A stretch of 64,000 bases of DNA from NCBI GenBank assembly GCA_026686845.1, contig JAIVEN010000012.1, positions 5,458,501 through 5,522,500 of the forward strand, read 5' to 3'. Every line of letters begins with the position of its first letter. Positions within the stretch are counted from its first letter, which is position 1. Position numbers and translations under genes: made by a program. Source of the DNA: Adenanthera pavonina (taxonomy: Eukaryota; Streptophyta; Magnoliopsida; Fabales; Fabaceae). The notes under the pieces were generated by a model. It worked only from the letters and a program-made list of their open reading frames with translations, made no database searches and was not told the origin of the DNA. Positions 1 through 10,714 of the stretch are shown piece by piece.

Positions 1-1263
1 ATGAGTTTCAAATTATCATATTTTCTTGTAAAAACAAAATCTTAATTTCTGACATTTTAACTTTAAATATTTTAAATTCAATTTTATTTTTTTCCGCTTT
101 CTTTTTTTTTCTTTGTGATACTATTTCCTTCATTTTGGGTACTAACTTAATTAATTTGTAATATGAGTATTTAATAGGAGAGATAGGTTATTCCTCATCT
201 TTATTTATATGAGATATAACATTATATAAATTATCGGGTGAGATGGTGATTTCTCTTGCAATATATAAGATATTATTATATTATTATACTATATGGGACA
301 GTTATTCCCCACCATTAGTTATAGGATGTGGAAAATGGATTTTGTGATGCGCTTAGTGTGATAGCATTGAGTATTATTAGTGAACCTTCTTTTTCTATTA
401 AATGTGTGAAATGATATTTTGTGTTGATTCTTTGTTGTTGGTATAAAAGTGTTTTGTATATAAATGATTAGTTTAATTATAGGTAGATATACTTGTAAGA
501 TTGTTTTGAAAAACTCTTGTGTTACCTTTGCTTCCCTTCTGTGCACTTTCTTATTTTTGCTCTCATAGAGTCAGTGGTAGACTCACCCCTCCTATTTTCT
601 ATATTTTTAGATCAGCGGGTAGTTGAATAAAGCACTATAGGGAAATTGGACTTCTTGGACATTAGGTGGGACATCTCTAGTCTTATGATAACGCAGATCC
701 TGTGGTGATGTGACTACTATAGTGGAGTTTATGATCGAGTCCTATTGACTTAGATAACCTTATCTATTTGTTGATTCTCTACTTTTATCTATTTTTGGAT
801 TTCAGGATTGAGATAAATCATGAACTGTGATTGATTGCTGGAATTATTTTGGTATTTCATTTTAGTTTTCATTTAAATTAACTAGTTGTGGATGTTTTTC
901 TGTTAGGTTTGCTAAGCTAAGGAGGCTTGTGCTAGCTTAGTCTATGCTTCGGTCATGGCCTGGATTTTGGGTTGACATGACCATTCCCAAAACCTTCAAG
1001 AATACTTCTTTTTTGGATAGAAGTTTTCGCGAAGACTAGGCTTAGGAATGCTTCTAGAAAAAAAGCGTTCCCAGAACGCATGAAGCTTAGAAGTGTTCCC
1101 ATTTCCAAGTCTTTGGAAATGCTTATGTTAGGAAATGTTCCCTAAGCTCTAATTTTCAAAAAAAATAAATAAAATTTTGTTATTTTTGGCAGCTCATGTC
1201 TTTCAACCATTCCAACAATTCCACAACACAACCAAGTGATCCAACCATTTCAGCAATCCTATA
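1..1263. other. AT-rich non-coding DNA, possible LTR debris
   Basis: No convincing gene. The block near 940-985 (a GGTCATGGCCTGG-like run followed by TTTTGGGTTGACATGACC) is reminiscent of the 3' ends of some plant Ty3/gypsy LTRs, and 160-330 holds loosely repeated AT-rich units of about 70 bp. No matching LTR start or target duplication was found, so this stays a weak guess. Confidence 0.3.
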
Positions 1264-1535
1264 CACTACGCCAAAATTAGCTTTTGTTAGCATTTATTTC
1301 TTGTCTTTCTTGATGTTTAAAAAATGCCAACTATTGTAGCAGTGATAAAAAGAGGGATTTTTGTTGACGTTTATAAGCACCAACAAAAGTTGGCTCTAGT
1401 TGGCATTCACAAAAAAACCTACTTTAATTGGCATTTATTCATACATCACGTTTTCTCTCTTTTTGGAAAAAAAAAAGCTTTTGTTGGCATTTATTTAAAT
1501 AAACACCAACAAAAGCTAGTATTTTTTTTTTAAAA
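1264..1535 (+). mobile_element. CACTA-like transposon terminus (one end only)
   Basis: The sequence begins CACTACGCCAAAA at 1264, a typical plant CACTA (En/Spm) terminus. It is followed by short subterminal repeats in both orientations: TTGTTGGCATTTAT-like and CACCAACAAAAG-like units near 1320-1335, 1366-1410, 1476-1490 and 1500-1515. Such repeats are transposase-binding sites in this superfamily. I did not find the opposite terminus or a transposase, so this is either a truncated copy or the end of an element whose other end has decayed. Confidence 0.55.
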
Positions 1536-3109
1536 ATATACAATTATATATATGTAACTTTATTGAACTTATTGGCAAAAATACATATATTACATTAAAA
1601 TAAGATTATGTGAGATTAAGTGCAATTTCAAAAAAGCCCATGATCATAAAAATAATGTCCAAGGTCCAAAGTAATGAAGTAAGGGTAAAAATGACATGGA
1701 AATAAAAATAAATGGAAAAAATGAAAAAAAGGAAAAAGCTTAGAGAGAATGAGTGGAATTGAGAATATGATTTAAAGAAATGGAAAGCCCTAATTATTTT
1801 GAACACAATTGGTTTAATCACAATTGATCTAATTAATCCCAACAATTAAGACCATATCTTACTTTTTTAATTAAAGAAAATAAGATGAAAATTGGAAGAA
1901 TTAGTTCCATGAGTAAATGGAAATCAAAATATTGACAATTAAGGCCCAAAAATTCATTGTAATATCAAAAAAGGAACAAACTTGAAAATTGGCTATAAAA
2001 TCCAAATTTTATCTATTAAATCACATTTATCCAAAATAATCATCAAAAGTGCTCAGAAATGAGGCATTAAAATAGTAAAAATCAAGTGTTATCATTTATT
2101 TCAACGTGGGCTGTTTTATACTTATAGGCAACAATCATTCAAATGATAGTCATCATCATTTGAATGATACATTATTCAAATAATAGTACAATCAATTCAA
2201 ATAATGAGTCATTTTGTTGTCTGTTTCAGTTCTACATAAGAATTATTCAAATAAGTCTTGATGTTAATTGAACATTGACACCCAAATTGACCTTCTCTTC
2301 TATCTAGAAGAAGATTATACACCCTTTTCCTCATTTGAATATCAAAGCTATCTACACCCTTTTCCTCATTTTCCAATTCATTATTTGAATAATAACAACC
2401 ATTATTTGTATGTTTTACTCTTTTCCATGTTCTGACTTTGAAATCCCATAACTTGGGCTATAGACTTCAAAAATTAGTAAATAAGGACTTCGTGGAAATC
2501 TCTAAAAATTTATTTTTCAATTTAAAAAAAAATCCAATGTTGTGTTCTTTCTAGTCGTTTATTAGTACAAAAGAAATTAAAAAAAACTTCAAAATAATAT
2601 CATTCGATCCCTCAAAATTACTAATTATTAAAGTTGCTCAGTCTTCATCCATAAAATGTCATACCATGATTGCTGCAACTATAACCTAATTACATCATTT
2701 CAAAACACAGTTGAATCCTTTCTAATAGCATTTGATACATAATAAATTATTGGGATTCTCTCAAACACACACCACACCTCTTTGAACCAAGTTTTGGCCC
2801 TATCAAATTTCAAGTTTTCCTTTATATATAAGCATGTTTCCCAACTACTTGAATGTATGCAAAACCTTCCAAATCAATTCTTAACCCATATTAGTACATG
2901 ATTGACATTTAATCAAGCTTTTCTTCTTGAGGGGTATTCTATACCACAATTAGACATTGTTGTCTTGTAGGAAATTCATTAAGCTTATTCCACTAAAATG
3001 TTTTGGAACCTTATTCCACTAAATAGGAGTTTGAAACAGTTTTAAAAAAGAAGGAAAATTTCTAGGTCTTTCTAAAGGTTCAAAATCTTTCTAAATTGTG
3101 ACCTTTATG
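1536..3109. other. AT-rich non-coding stretch
   Basis: No gene is supported. Around 2135-2210 there is a cluster of short ATTCAAATGAT / ATCATTTGAAT units in both orientations, able to fold locally. The rest shows no recognisable family. Confidence 0.4.
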
Positions 3110-3654
3110 TTATTTTTTGTGTGTTAAGTATGGTTGTTACATTGTGTATCTAGACTCAAATTCAATGGGATGCATTGACTTAAGAAAATCAACATTATAC
3201 TATATCTTTCTTTTTTTCACTTATTTAATCAAGGGCTACGTAAAAAACCATACAAGAGGCCAAATCAGTAATTGTGGACCTAAGTTCAACACCTTTGTCG
3301 ACTATATATGCCTTTATGTTTGCAAAGGGAGCTACAACTTGGAAGAGAACAAAACAAATATAGATAACTGCCTCTACTATTGAAGCTAGTTTGTTTCTTG
3401 TTTTGAGACAAGTTCATGAGGAATTTGGATTAGAAATTTCATGGTTGAGCTTAAGATTGTGGACTCAATCACAAGGCCAATTAGAGTGCTCTATGATGAT
3501 ATGAGTGCTGTATTCTTGGTTAAGATCAATCAAAGTAGGAGTCAAAGTTAACATATTGACATAAAGTACTTAGCCTTGAAAGAAAGAATTAAAGATGGTC
3601 AAGTGATTGTTGTGTACATTTGGACGAAAGAAATGCTAGTTGATCTATTAACTA
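3110..3654 (+). pseudogene. Ty1/copia RNase H remnant
   Basis: Translation in shifting frames gives the C-terminal part of a copia polyprotein. GCIDLRKST near 3165-3195 matches the block around the first RNase H aspartate (here SNSMGC instead of the usual SDFAGC). KGATTWKRTKQ near 3325-3360 and ASTIEASFVSCFE near 3370-3405 cover the catalytic Glu block. IRVLYDDMSAVFL near 3480-3525 and HIDIKYLALKERI near 3555-3595 follow. Roughly 100 extra bases separate the first and second blocks. Stops and frameshifts rule out function. No LTRs of its own were found. Confidence 0.75.
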
Positions 3655-4044
3655 TGTAACATCCCCAAAATTCTATTTATTTCTTACGTATTTTATGTTA
3701 TATTTTGCCTTGAATTAAGGCTTAGGAACATGGATAGAGGAAGATATTGAATGATTATGAGCCACATGAGGTGATATTTGATTTTTGAGCCTTAGAAATA
3801 TTAAGAGAATGTTATTTTATGATCAATCCTTTATTAGCATTAAAATGTAAGTGTTGGTCCTTAATTGTTAATAAGATGGTTCCTTAACTATTAATATTTT
3901 GTAATTTTATTTTGGTAAGAACTAAGCCCAAAATGAATACTTCAGAAGATTGGGCGAAGTGAGTAGTGCCAAAAAGCCTAAGATTGTGATTGAAGAATAA
4001 GTAAGAAGCCAAGAAAAAAAATGGTTTATTGGACCAAGTGGGAA
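3655..4044 (+). repeat. Possible gypsy-type LTR start, truncated
   Basis: TGTAACATCCCC at 3655 resembles the starts of the other TGTAAYATCC LTRs in this window (6799, 31674, 48107). It follows the copia RNase H remnant directly. No matching LTR end or target duplication was identified, and a LINE fragment interrupts the region soon after. Confidence 0.3.
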
Positions 4045-4390
4045 TTGACAAGATAAGAAATGATTATATCTAAGGAAAAGTTAGAGTAGTAGTTATTGAG
4101 GAGAAAATGATGGAAAGTCATTTAAGGTGGTTTGAACATGTACAAAGAAAAGGACTAGAGAAGTCGGTGAGGGAGTTTATCAAATGGGTTTTAGCCCAAT
4201 AAAAAGGCATAGAGAGAGATTAAGAAGGACACCGAGGGAGGTTATAAGACATAATTTTTTAATAAATAATTTATTTGAAGATATATTTTTTTTATAGAAT
4301 TCAATGGCGTCATATGACCCATGTAACAAACATCATTTAGTGGGATAAGTCTAATATTGTTATTGTTGTTGTTATTAGACCAAATGAGAC
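4045..4390 (+). mobile_element. RTE-type LINE, 3' fragment
   Basis: Translation near 4050-4250 gives DKIRNDYI, then VIEEKMMESHLRWFEHVQRKGLEKSV. This is the conserved C-terminus of plant LINE reverse transcriptases (the usual block reads like DKIRNE.I..KVGVA, then RLRWFGHVQRR). It is followed near 4340-4380 by a TTATTGTTG-rich tail, typical of the 3' end of these elements. The copy is strongly 5'-truncated, as most LINE insertions are, and carries several stops. About 115 codons remain. Confidence 0.7.
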
Positions 4391-4544
4391 TCACCGGGTC
4401 CAAAAGGTTATTGGGCCCAAATAGTAAACCCAAGGTCCAATTATGGAAAGAGGTCATGTGGGGCCCACACTAAGACAAAATGATGCCATGGTAGCCTTAA
4501 AATGACTAAGAATATACTTGTGGATGAACAAGTTGCAATTTTTG

Positions 4545-5440
4545 TACATATCTTTGCCTACCATGTGAAGAATAAGGTGGTATAATATAACTTTGGTAGA
4601 TAAGGAGAGACCAATTGTACATAATTTAACTCAGTGCTTAGTGCTATGATGCAACTTGGAGGAATTTTGTTCAAGAACTTCGAGCCCGTGTTGGATAATT
4701 CAATAGATGATAAATGAAAGTGATTCAAGGTACTTGTGAAATTTTGGTTCATTTTGAATGTCTCCTTACATGTTAGTAACCTAGTTTAATATTTTTCCTT
4801 CTTTAATTTTATTTTTTTGATAGAATTATTTAGGTGTTTTATATGACACTCATAAAAGTTTGGGTGGCAATGAATGAAAATGTAAGATACCAATATAGGA
4901 AAGGAATATCTTGGGGGTTTGTAATCAACATGGACTCTTTATCTATGAACTTCCTGGATAGGAAGGATTTGTGGTTGAGGGAAGGGTCTTGTATGATGAA
5001 ATTAGTAGGTAAAATGGGCTCAAAGTTCCACAAGGCCATTACTATTTAGTAAATGTTAGTTACACCAATTGTGAGGGATTTCTTGCACCTTATAGAGGCC
5101 AAAGATATCACTTGAATGAGTGAAAAAAATGCTGACATTCAAGAAATGCACATGAGTGCTTTAATATGAGGCACTCTTCTACATGTAATGTAATTGAAAG
5201 ATGTTTTGGAATGTTGAAGCTAAGATAGGCTATTCTATGGAGTCCATCCTTTTATCCAGTGTGAACACACAATAGAATGGTGATAGGTTGTTGCTAATTG
5301 CATAATTTAATCCACCAACAAGGTACAAACCCACTTGAGGATGAATACATTGTAATTGAATTGGAAGTTCATCTATGAGATAATGATACAATTTATACCA
5401 TGGAAACTTTTGTTGCTTAGCTGCCGTTAGGGAGAATATT
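4545..5440 (+). pseudogene. PIF/Harbinger (HARBI1-like) DDE transposase remnant
   Basis: Conserved plant Harbinger transposase blocks appear in order: MMQLGGILFKNFEPV with a following DDK.K.F block (4645-4740), ILGVCNQ...FIYELPG (about 4905-4960), GLKVPQGHYYLVN.SYTNCEGFLAPYRGQRYHL (5017-5115), FNMRHSS.CNVIERCFGMLKLR (5160-5230), and ILWSPSFYPV...GCCLLHNLI (5233-5310). The second catalytic Asp (usually DAGYTN) is replaced by Asn (NVSYTN); the Glu in ERCFG is kept. Several Trp codons are stops (TGA or TAG), and the reading frame is broken. Terminal inverted repeats were not identified. A Myb/SANT-like ORF follows on the same strand about 0.2 kb downstream, the usual two-gene arrangement of PIF/Harbinger elements. 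Confidence 0.85.
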
Positions 5441-5644
5441 ATAATTACAAATCAAATGTTTAATGAATTTAAACCAAATAGGAAAACAAGATGAAAATTT
5501 TCTTATTTAGTGTATGAGTGTTCTATTAGTTTCAATGTATTGATATTTGTGGACATGTTTGTTCTACTTGTAACCTATGTGGAATGGTAGTTAATGAGAT
5601 TGTTCCTCACATAATGTTTATATTGATGAATTAGCTGCACCAAG

Positions 5645-6798
5645 ATGTCATCACAATGTAGCAAAGAAAGTAAGCATATTTGGACACTAGAGGAAGATGA
5701 ACTGATGATTCAATGATTGTAAGATATGTGTGATCAAGGTCAATTTGTAGTTGACAATGGATTCAAGCTAGGTCATTTGAAGGATCTTGAGAATATAATG
5801 AAGGCAAAAATATCCTACCTGCAATTAAGGGTTTATCCTCACATTCAATCTTGGTTGAAGACCCTAAGGAATGGCTATAATACAATTTATGAACTCCTCA
5901 ATGTTTTTGGGTTTGGATGGGATACTCAACGACAATGTGTGACAGTTGATAGGGATGTTTGGGATGAATACACCAAAGTAATGTTGCTTTTTTTAACACT
6001 TGGACATACATATATTAGTTTATATATATTAGTTGATATGTATTAGATTATATATATATATAGATATATCAATTTATATATATATCATTTGATATGTATT
6101 AGTTTATATATATATATTAGTTTATATGTATATATATGGTAGTGATTATCAGTTTATATATATCAGTTTCTATTAGCTTATATATATATATATATCAATT
6201 TTTATATATATATGATGAAAGCAAATTGAACTTGTTGTAGGTCAACAAGAAAGCTGTTGCATTTCGGCACAAGGCTTTCCCATACTATGATATTTTAGGT
6301 ACTATATTTGGGAGGGATAGAGCCACTAGCAATGATGCTCAATTACATCAAGCTATGATTGAAGAGATGGAAGACCAAGATACTAGGAAGACTACTGATC
6401 AGTTTAGAGAGACTAACCTAGGACATGACATAGATAACATACTACTTGGACATTTTTCACTTCCAAAATCTAACATATCTAAGGCAACATTGTGGAGTAG
6501 AAAATGTAAGAGGAACAACATTGATCTTGATGAAATCATGTTGCAAGGAATAGAGAGGATAACAACCAAATTGGCTAAAAGCCTCGATGACTCAATTGAG
6601 AATTTGGGTATATATATAGATAGGGTAGACTGTGAGAAGCGCATTGATACCATGAAGGAGTTATTGTTCCAAGAGCTTATAAAGGTTGACGAAATTGCTC
6701 ATGATGAGTGGATTGCAGCATATGTGAAGATGATTTTAAATGAAAGCATGTTGATCGGGTTTTCTAAGATGTCAAAGGAAGGAAAGGGTAATGTCATT
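5645..6798 (+). pseudogene. Myb/SANT-like (Harbinger ORF1-type) pseudogene
   Basis: Exon 1 (5645-5977) starts MSSQ..KESKHIWTLEEDELMI, typical of the plant Myb/SANT-like DNA-binding domain (Myb_DNA-bind_3) found in the accessory protein of PIF/Harbinger elements and in the related host proteins. It continues to FGFGWDTQRQCVTV and WDEYTK. A GT-AG intron (5978-6240) holds a long TA-rich repeat tract. Exon 2 starts at 6241 with VNKKAVAFRHKAFPYYDIL.TIFGRDRAT, the usual second block, and runs through a helical C-terminal region. Two stops (TGA, TAA) sit after DELMIQ. The frame is cut at 6799 by a TGTAATATCCC LTR, which removes the C-terminus. Known partners bind the transposase and the element ends; this copy cannot. 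Confidence 0.8.
5985..6225 (+). repeat. TA-rich minisatellite inside the Myb/SANT intron
   Basis: Loose repeats of a TTAGTTTATATATATAT-like unit (variants with CAGTTT and CATTTG) fill the intron. Very similar runs recur at 9220-9345 and 9545-9600, which hints that the 9.1-9.6 kb segment derives from comparable intron DNA. Confidence 0.6.
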
Positions 6799-8990
6799 TG
6801 TAATATCCCTATTTTACTAGATATCATAAAATACAAAGAGAAATTAGCAAAATTTGAGATATATGGATAGATATGATAAAGGGTAAAGATGCCATTTTTT
6901 TAGGTTAGAATGAAAAATGAGGAAATTATATTTTTGTCTTTGTAAAGAAAAATTTTATGCAGTATAATCCTTAAAAAAAGGAAGAATTCTATACATTTTA
7001 GTCTTTGGGAAAATTACAAGAAAGGACCCAAAAGAATTAAAAATTATACTTTTATCCCATGTCCACAGCAATTTTGCAATCTTCAAAATTACTATCAGAA
7101 TGAAGCTCATGACAAATTGGACCTAATGATATATTGCATTGAGGTTAATTGATTAAATATGAAGAAATAATTAGTGACAAGTGTCAAAAAGTAACTAAAT
7201 ACTAAAAAAGGAGTTTGTAGGCCCACAAATAGCAAAAAGATGAAAGAAATAGTATGTGGACCCCACACAGATACTGTTTGAGATAGAATAATTAGGAGAA
7301 TTCATATATAAATTTAGAATAGTCCTATATCCATAAAATGATAAAATACCACAAAAAGTAACTTTATCAATCCTGATAAAATTAACCGGTATAGGATATA
7401 TCTGGACTAGGAAATATGTAGTATTTTGACAATCTTTTCCTTCTCATTGGCTCCACAATTGAGCATGTGATGCCTATGATTTTTGGACAATATTTCTTTA
7501 AGAAGTATACATAAAAATAACCGTAGTTATTTAACTAAGGTTGGATTATAGTAAACCATCACTAGCAAGTTAATTAAGTTGGTTAATCTTTCTCTTTCCT
7601 CTCATTTTTCATGCCATCTTCAGCTATAATTAGAGAGAGAAAGCTACAAGAAACTCAAGAGAAAAGAGAAGAGAAAAAGAAGAGAAAGCTTGAGAAAATC
7701 AATGAACCAACTACAAAGGTAAGTTTTATGCTATCTAGCTTGTTGTTTCAAGTAATTTTGATGAAGTATTTTTCTTCTTCTCTCCATGCTAGATTTCAAC
7801 TGAAGCCTAGGCTACATTGAAGATGAGTTTTCATGCAATAAACCTAGGAGAAACACTCAACTAGCCACTTGAAACATGATTGTGGAAGTAGTTTGTTGTA
7901 TTTGAAAGCAAATCATTTTCTCCATTTTCTCATGGATTTCGGCCAAACAAAGTTCCATTTAGAGTTGGAATTTCATGATTTTAAGGTAAAAAATGAATCC
8001 TTGGGTTTAAATTAGCTAAGGACAAGTGTTGGTTTCAAGAAAAATCAAAAGGAAAGCAATATAGAAAATTTAGGGTTTAGTGAGAACTTTTCAAAGGAAG
8101 ACATGAAACTAGTGGCTTATAAGCTTGTGTAGTATTGTATTTAGGTTCAAAGAAGTTGTGGAAGTCTTAAGAAGCTGTGTACCAAAAGTGAAAAGTAAGG
8201 GAAGCCATAAAGGTCACATTGTACCTTTTTATGCATTAGATTGTCCTACGTTTATTTTATGAATCCTATGACTGTCTTGATGCCATGTTAATGTTTTGTG
8301 ATTGTTGGCTATGTTATATGAAGGGTTAATTGACTCTGGGACATCCAATTTGCTGAGAAAACTCTGCCAAAATTTTTATGAATTATTAAGGCAATTTATG
8401 TTGTTATAAGAATGAATGACATTCTCATGATTTATATGATAATGATTGCATGAATGGTAATGCTACTAACATTATTTGAATCTTACTCTTCGAAATATCT
8501 AACATGTTTAAGGTCAAGTTATGGCAAGGCTACCAAAGAGGAAAAAGGCAGGGAGAAAGAAGTTGATGATTAAAATGGCTATCCTTGCAATGATATTGTA
8601 TTTTAAGCTTTTATGTAAATTCATATGTGTGGTGTTAAATCTTTATCTTATAGTGATCATGTCCCTTTAGGTCTTATACAATGTACGGTGTGATATTAGA
8701 ATAAGATATGCCCATGGAAATAAGTTATGACCTTTATTTTGCAAAGTATGGGATGTAAGTGGTCATTTTGATCTCTTGATAGTAATATTGCCACTATTTG
8801 GATGAATTGTTGTAGAACATGTGAGTGTTATATATGGTTGGAAACTAGACAGGATAAGCTTTTCATAGAATGAAAGATCACTCAAATTGTATATGTTTGT
8901 GATTTATTATGATTTTTCAAATTTAGTACCAAAAAACTAAAAGTTGAAAATGACGGAATGAATAGTAATGTCTTATTGGAATGACTTATG
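6799..8990 (+). mobile_element. Gypsy-type LTR copy (TGTAATATCC family), 3' end lost
   Basis: It starts TGTAATATCCC inside the Myb/SANT exon. Downstream blocks match other copies of this family by eye: a purine-rich run around 7630-7700, GGTAAGTT near 7720, ATGGCAAGGC near 8521 followed by AAAGGCAGGGAG, and CCTTTAGGTCTT near 8664. The same order appears in 37480-38300 plus 40100-40900 and in 48900-49395 plus 51800-52915. The right end cannot be paired with a TGACA/TTATA end or with a TCATT duplication, so the 3' part appears deleted. The short ORF at 7611-7820 lies in the LTR and is not a gene. Confidence 0.55.
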
Positions 8991-9468
8991 CTGGAATGAT
9001 TGCTATTGAAGATTGTATTTTGGTGTAAGATATGTAATATCTTACTTATGTTGGATAACCTATTGCGATTGAGTAGCCCCTCTGGTTAATATATGACTTA
9101 TATTGGATGTTGGTTAAGTTGAAATTTTGATTGACTTTTATTGCTAATATTAGTTTATGTGTACATGCATTGTGCTTGGAGCATATGGTTCGAACTTTTG
9201 TTTTATGTATACATAGCTATATTAGTTAATATATATATATGTATCATTTTATATATGTATGTACATCAGTTTATATATATATGTATCAATATATATCAAT
9301 ATAAGTTCACAACATATATATATCAGCTTATATATAAATGTAAGTATGGCTTTTATTCATGTTGTTTTATTGATATCAAGGAAAGTTGTAGAAGTTCTTC
9401 GGATTAAGATAGTTTACTGATATAATATAGTTTATATTAATAATCATTTGGAAATCTCACCAATGCAG
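8991..9468. other. AT-rich DNA with TA microsatellite
   Basis: No gene is supported. 9220-9345 is a (TATATG/TATCAGTT)n-like tract resembling the intron repeat at 5985-6225. A polypyrimidine-poor but usable splice acceptor (CAATGCAG) ends this stretch just before the exonuclease-like exon. Confidence 0.4.
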
Positions 9469-9538
9469 TAGCCATGGATTGTGAAATGGTTGGTGTTGGT
9501 CAAGGAAACAAAAGTGCTCTTGGAAAAGTAACAGTAGT
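9469..9538 (+). pseudogene. Captured exon of an RNA exonuclease 4-like gene
   Basis: After a CAATGCAG acceptor, the frame reads AMDCEMVGVGQGNKSALG then KVTV. This is the first exonuclease motif (ExoI, with the catalytic Asp and Glu of DCE) of the REXO4/ISG20-type DEDDh 3'-5' exonucleases, which act in pre-rRNA processing. Only about 23 codons are present. No flanking exonuclease exons were found on either side within several kb, and the frame meets a stop shortly after. It therefore looks like a gene fragment carried in transposon-rich DNA, or the last trace of a destroyed gene, rather than a working gene. Confidence 0.65.
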
Positions 9539-9599
9539 ATAAATATGTGTTTATATATATGTGTATATATTAGTATATATATTAGTTTGTAAAACATAA

Positions 9600-10039
9600 A
9601 ACTTGCAATTTAGACATAGTAAGATAACATCGACAAAGACCTCCTTGAGAGAGATCAATACATTGTCTCAAATACTTTTTACGCCATTACAAAAGCATAA
9701 TAGACTACACCATAACTGATCCTTTCAACTACTACTAAAGATCTACAATACAGTTTGAAAGCATAATACAATCATTAATTTTCCAACTAAATATCCCAAA
9801 TACACTACACCTTCAATAAACATATAAGCAAGATTAAAATCATAATCCCAAACATTATAAGACCTCCTTGAGCCAAAGACTTCATTCCAGCAATTTCAAC
9901 TTTATACTCAATCATTGCAGCTTTTATATCCTTGATATCTGATGCACATTGTCAACCTTCCTCACCAACTTTGTTTCTTTAACATTTACTCCCCAATGAT
10001 TCTCAACAACACAATCTGTCACATCACCATTTAGAGATT
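9600..10039. other. Non-coding stretch beside GRF-like fragment
   Basis: No ORF or repeat family is recognised. On the minus strand this lies downstream of the GRF-like block and may be its decayed C-terminal region, but translation is full of stops. Confidence 0.3.
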
Positions 10040-10155
10040 CAACCAAACTTTGCAATTATATTGCTCACACTTGAAGAATAATCGATGTGGATTGTCCTCA
10101 GAGCTAGAAATTTGGATAGATGGAATTCACCTACATTTGCAATACATAGCTTTTA
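10040..10155 (-). pseudogene. GRF-type zinc-finger-like fragment
   Basis: Minus-strand translation gives YCKCR, a stop, then ISSSEDNPHRLFFKCEQYNCKVWLN. The spacing C-x-C...(N)P-x-R-x-F-x-x-C......C-x-x-W fits the GRF zinc finger (CxCG...NPGRxFxxC...CxFFxW) of small plant GRF-domain proteins, although the Gly after the second Cys and the final aromatic are changed and a stop splits it. GRF domains bind nucleic acid in some nucleases and helicases. The role of the short plant proteins is not established. Confidence 0.45.
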
Positions 10156-10429
10156 AACAATTGCTTTCTCCAATACTATATTTGTTTGCCATTTGTGACA
10201 CAAGTTTCCAAAATCAAACTATACCAAGTTACCAAACAACATACATAATAAGAGACTGATCCTTTTTTATTGCACAAAATACCAAAAATTTCATTAAACA
10301 ACACCAAACTAAATCATAAAGCATCCTAAACTCCATAGGCAATAATGGTTTTAGAGTAGTGAAAAATAACACCAAACTACATCATTAAACATCCTAATAC
10401 AAATACCAATGTTCCTCTTAAACATCCTA

Positions 10430-10714
10430 ATACAAGCACACGTATATCAATTTAGTCTAAACATTCTATATAATTGTTCAAAGTGGGAAAACAGGCTATT
10501 TCTGAATATTTCAGCTCGCCTATGCACCTGTCAATAAATCTAAACAAATGTCAAATACATTAAACACTAAAAACTTACATTATTGAAAAAAAATGCTTAG
10601 TTAGCAAACCTACCACAATATATTCATTCCATACATCTTTTGAAGCTATAACTCGATTATTTATAGGGTCCTACCCAAAGGCATATGCATTTGGCCTATG
10701 TAGCACGTTAAAGA
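10430..10714 (-). pseudogene. Second Myb/SANT-like pseudogene, 3' part
   Basis: Minus strand. The exon at 10614-10714 reads FNVLHRPNAYAFG, stop, DPINNRVIASKDVWNEYIV, matching the FGFGWD...V...DVWDEYTK block of the Myb/SANT-like copy at 5645. The Trp of FGWD is a TAG stop. A GT donor follows at 10613-10612. The next exon starts at 10527 after an AG acceptor with VHRRAEIFRNSLFSHFEQLYRMF, the equivalent of VNKKAVAFRHKAFPYYDIL. The 5' continuation lies beyond the 17.7-kb copia insertion, at 28417 onward. Intron position and phase agree with the first copy, which supports the call. It is inactive. Confidence 0.7.
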
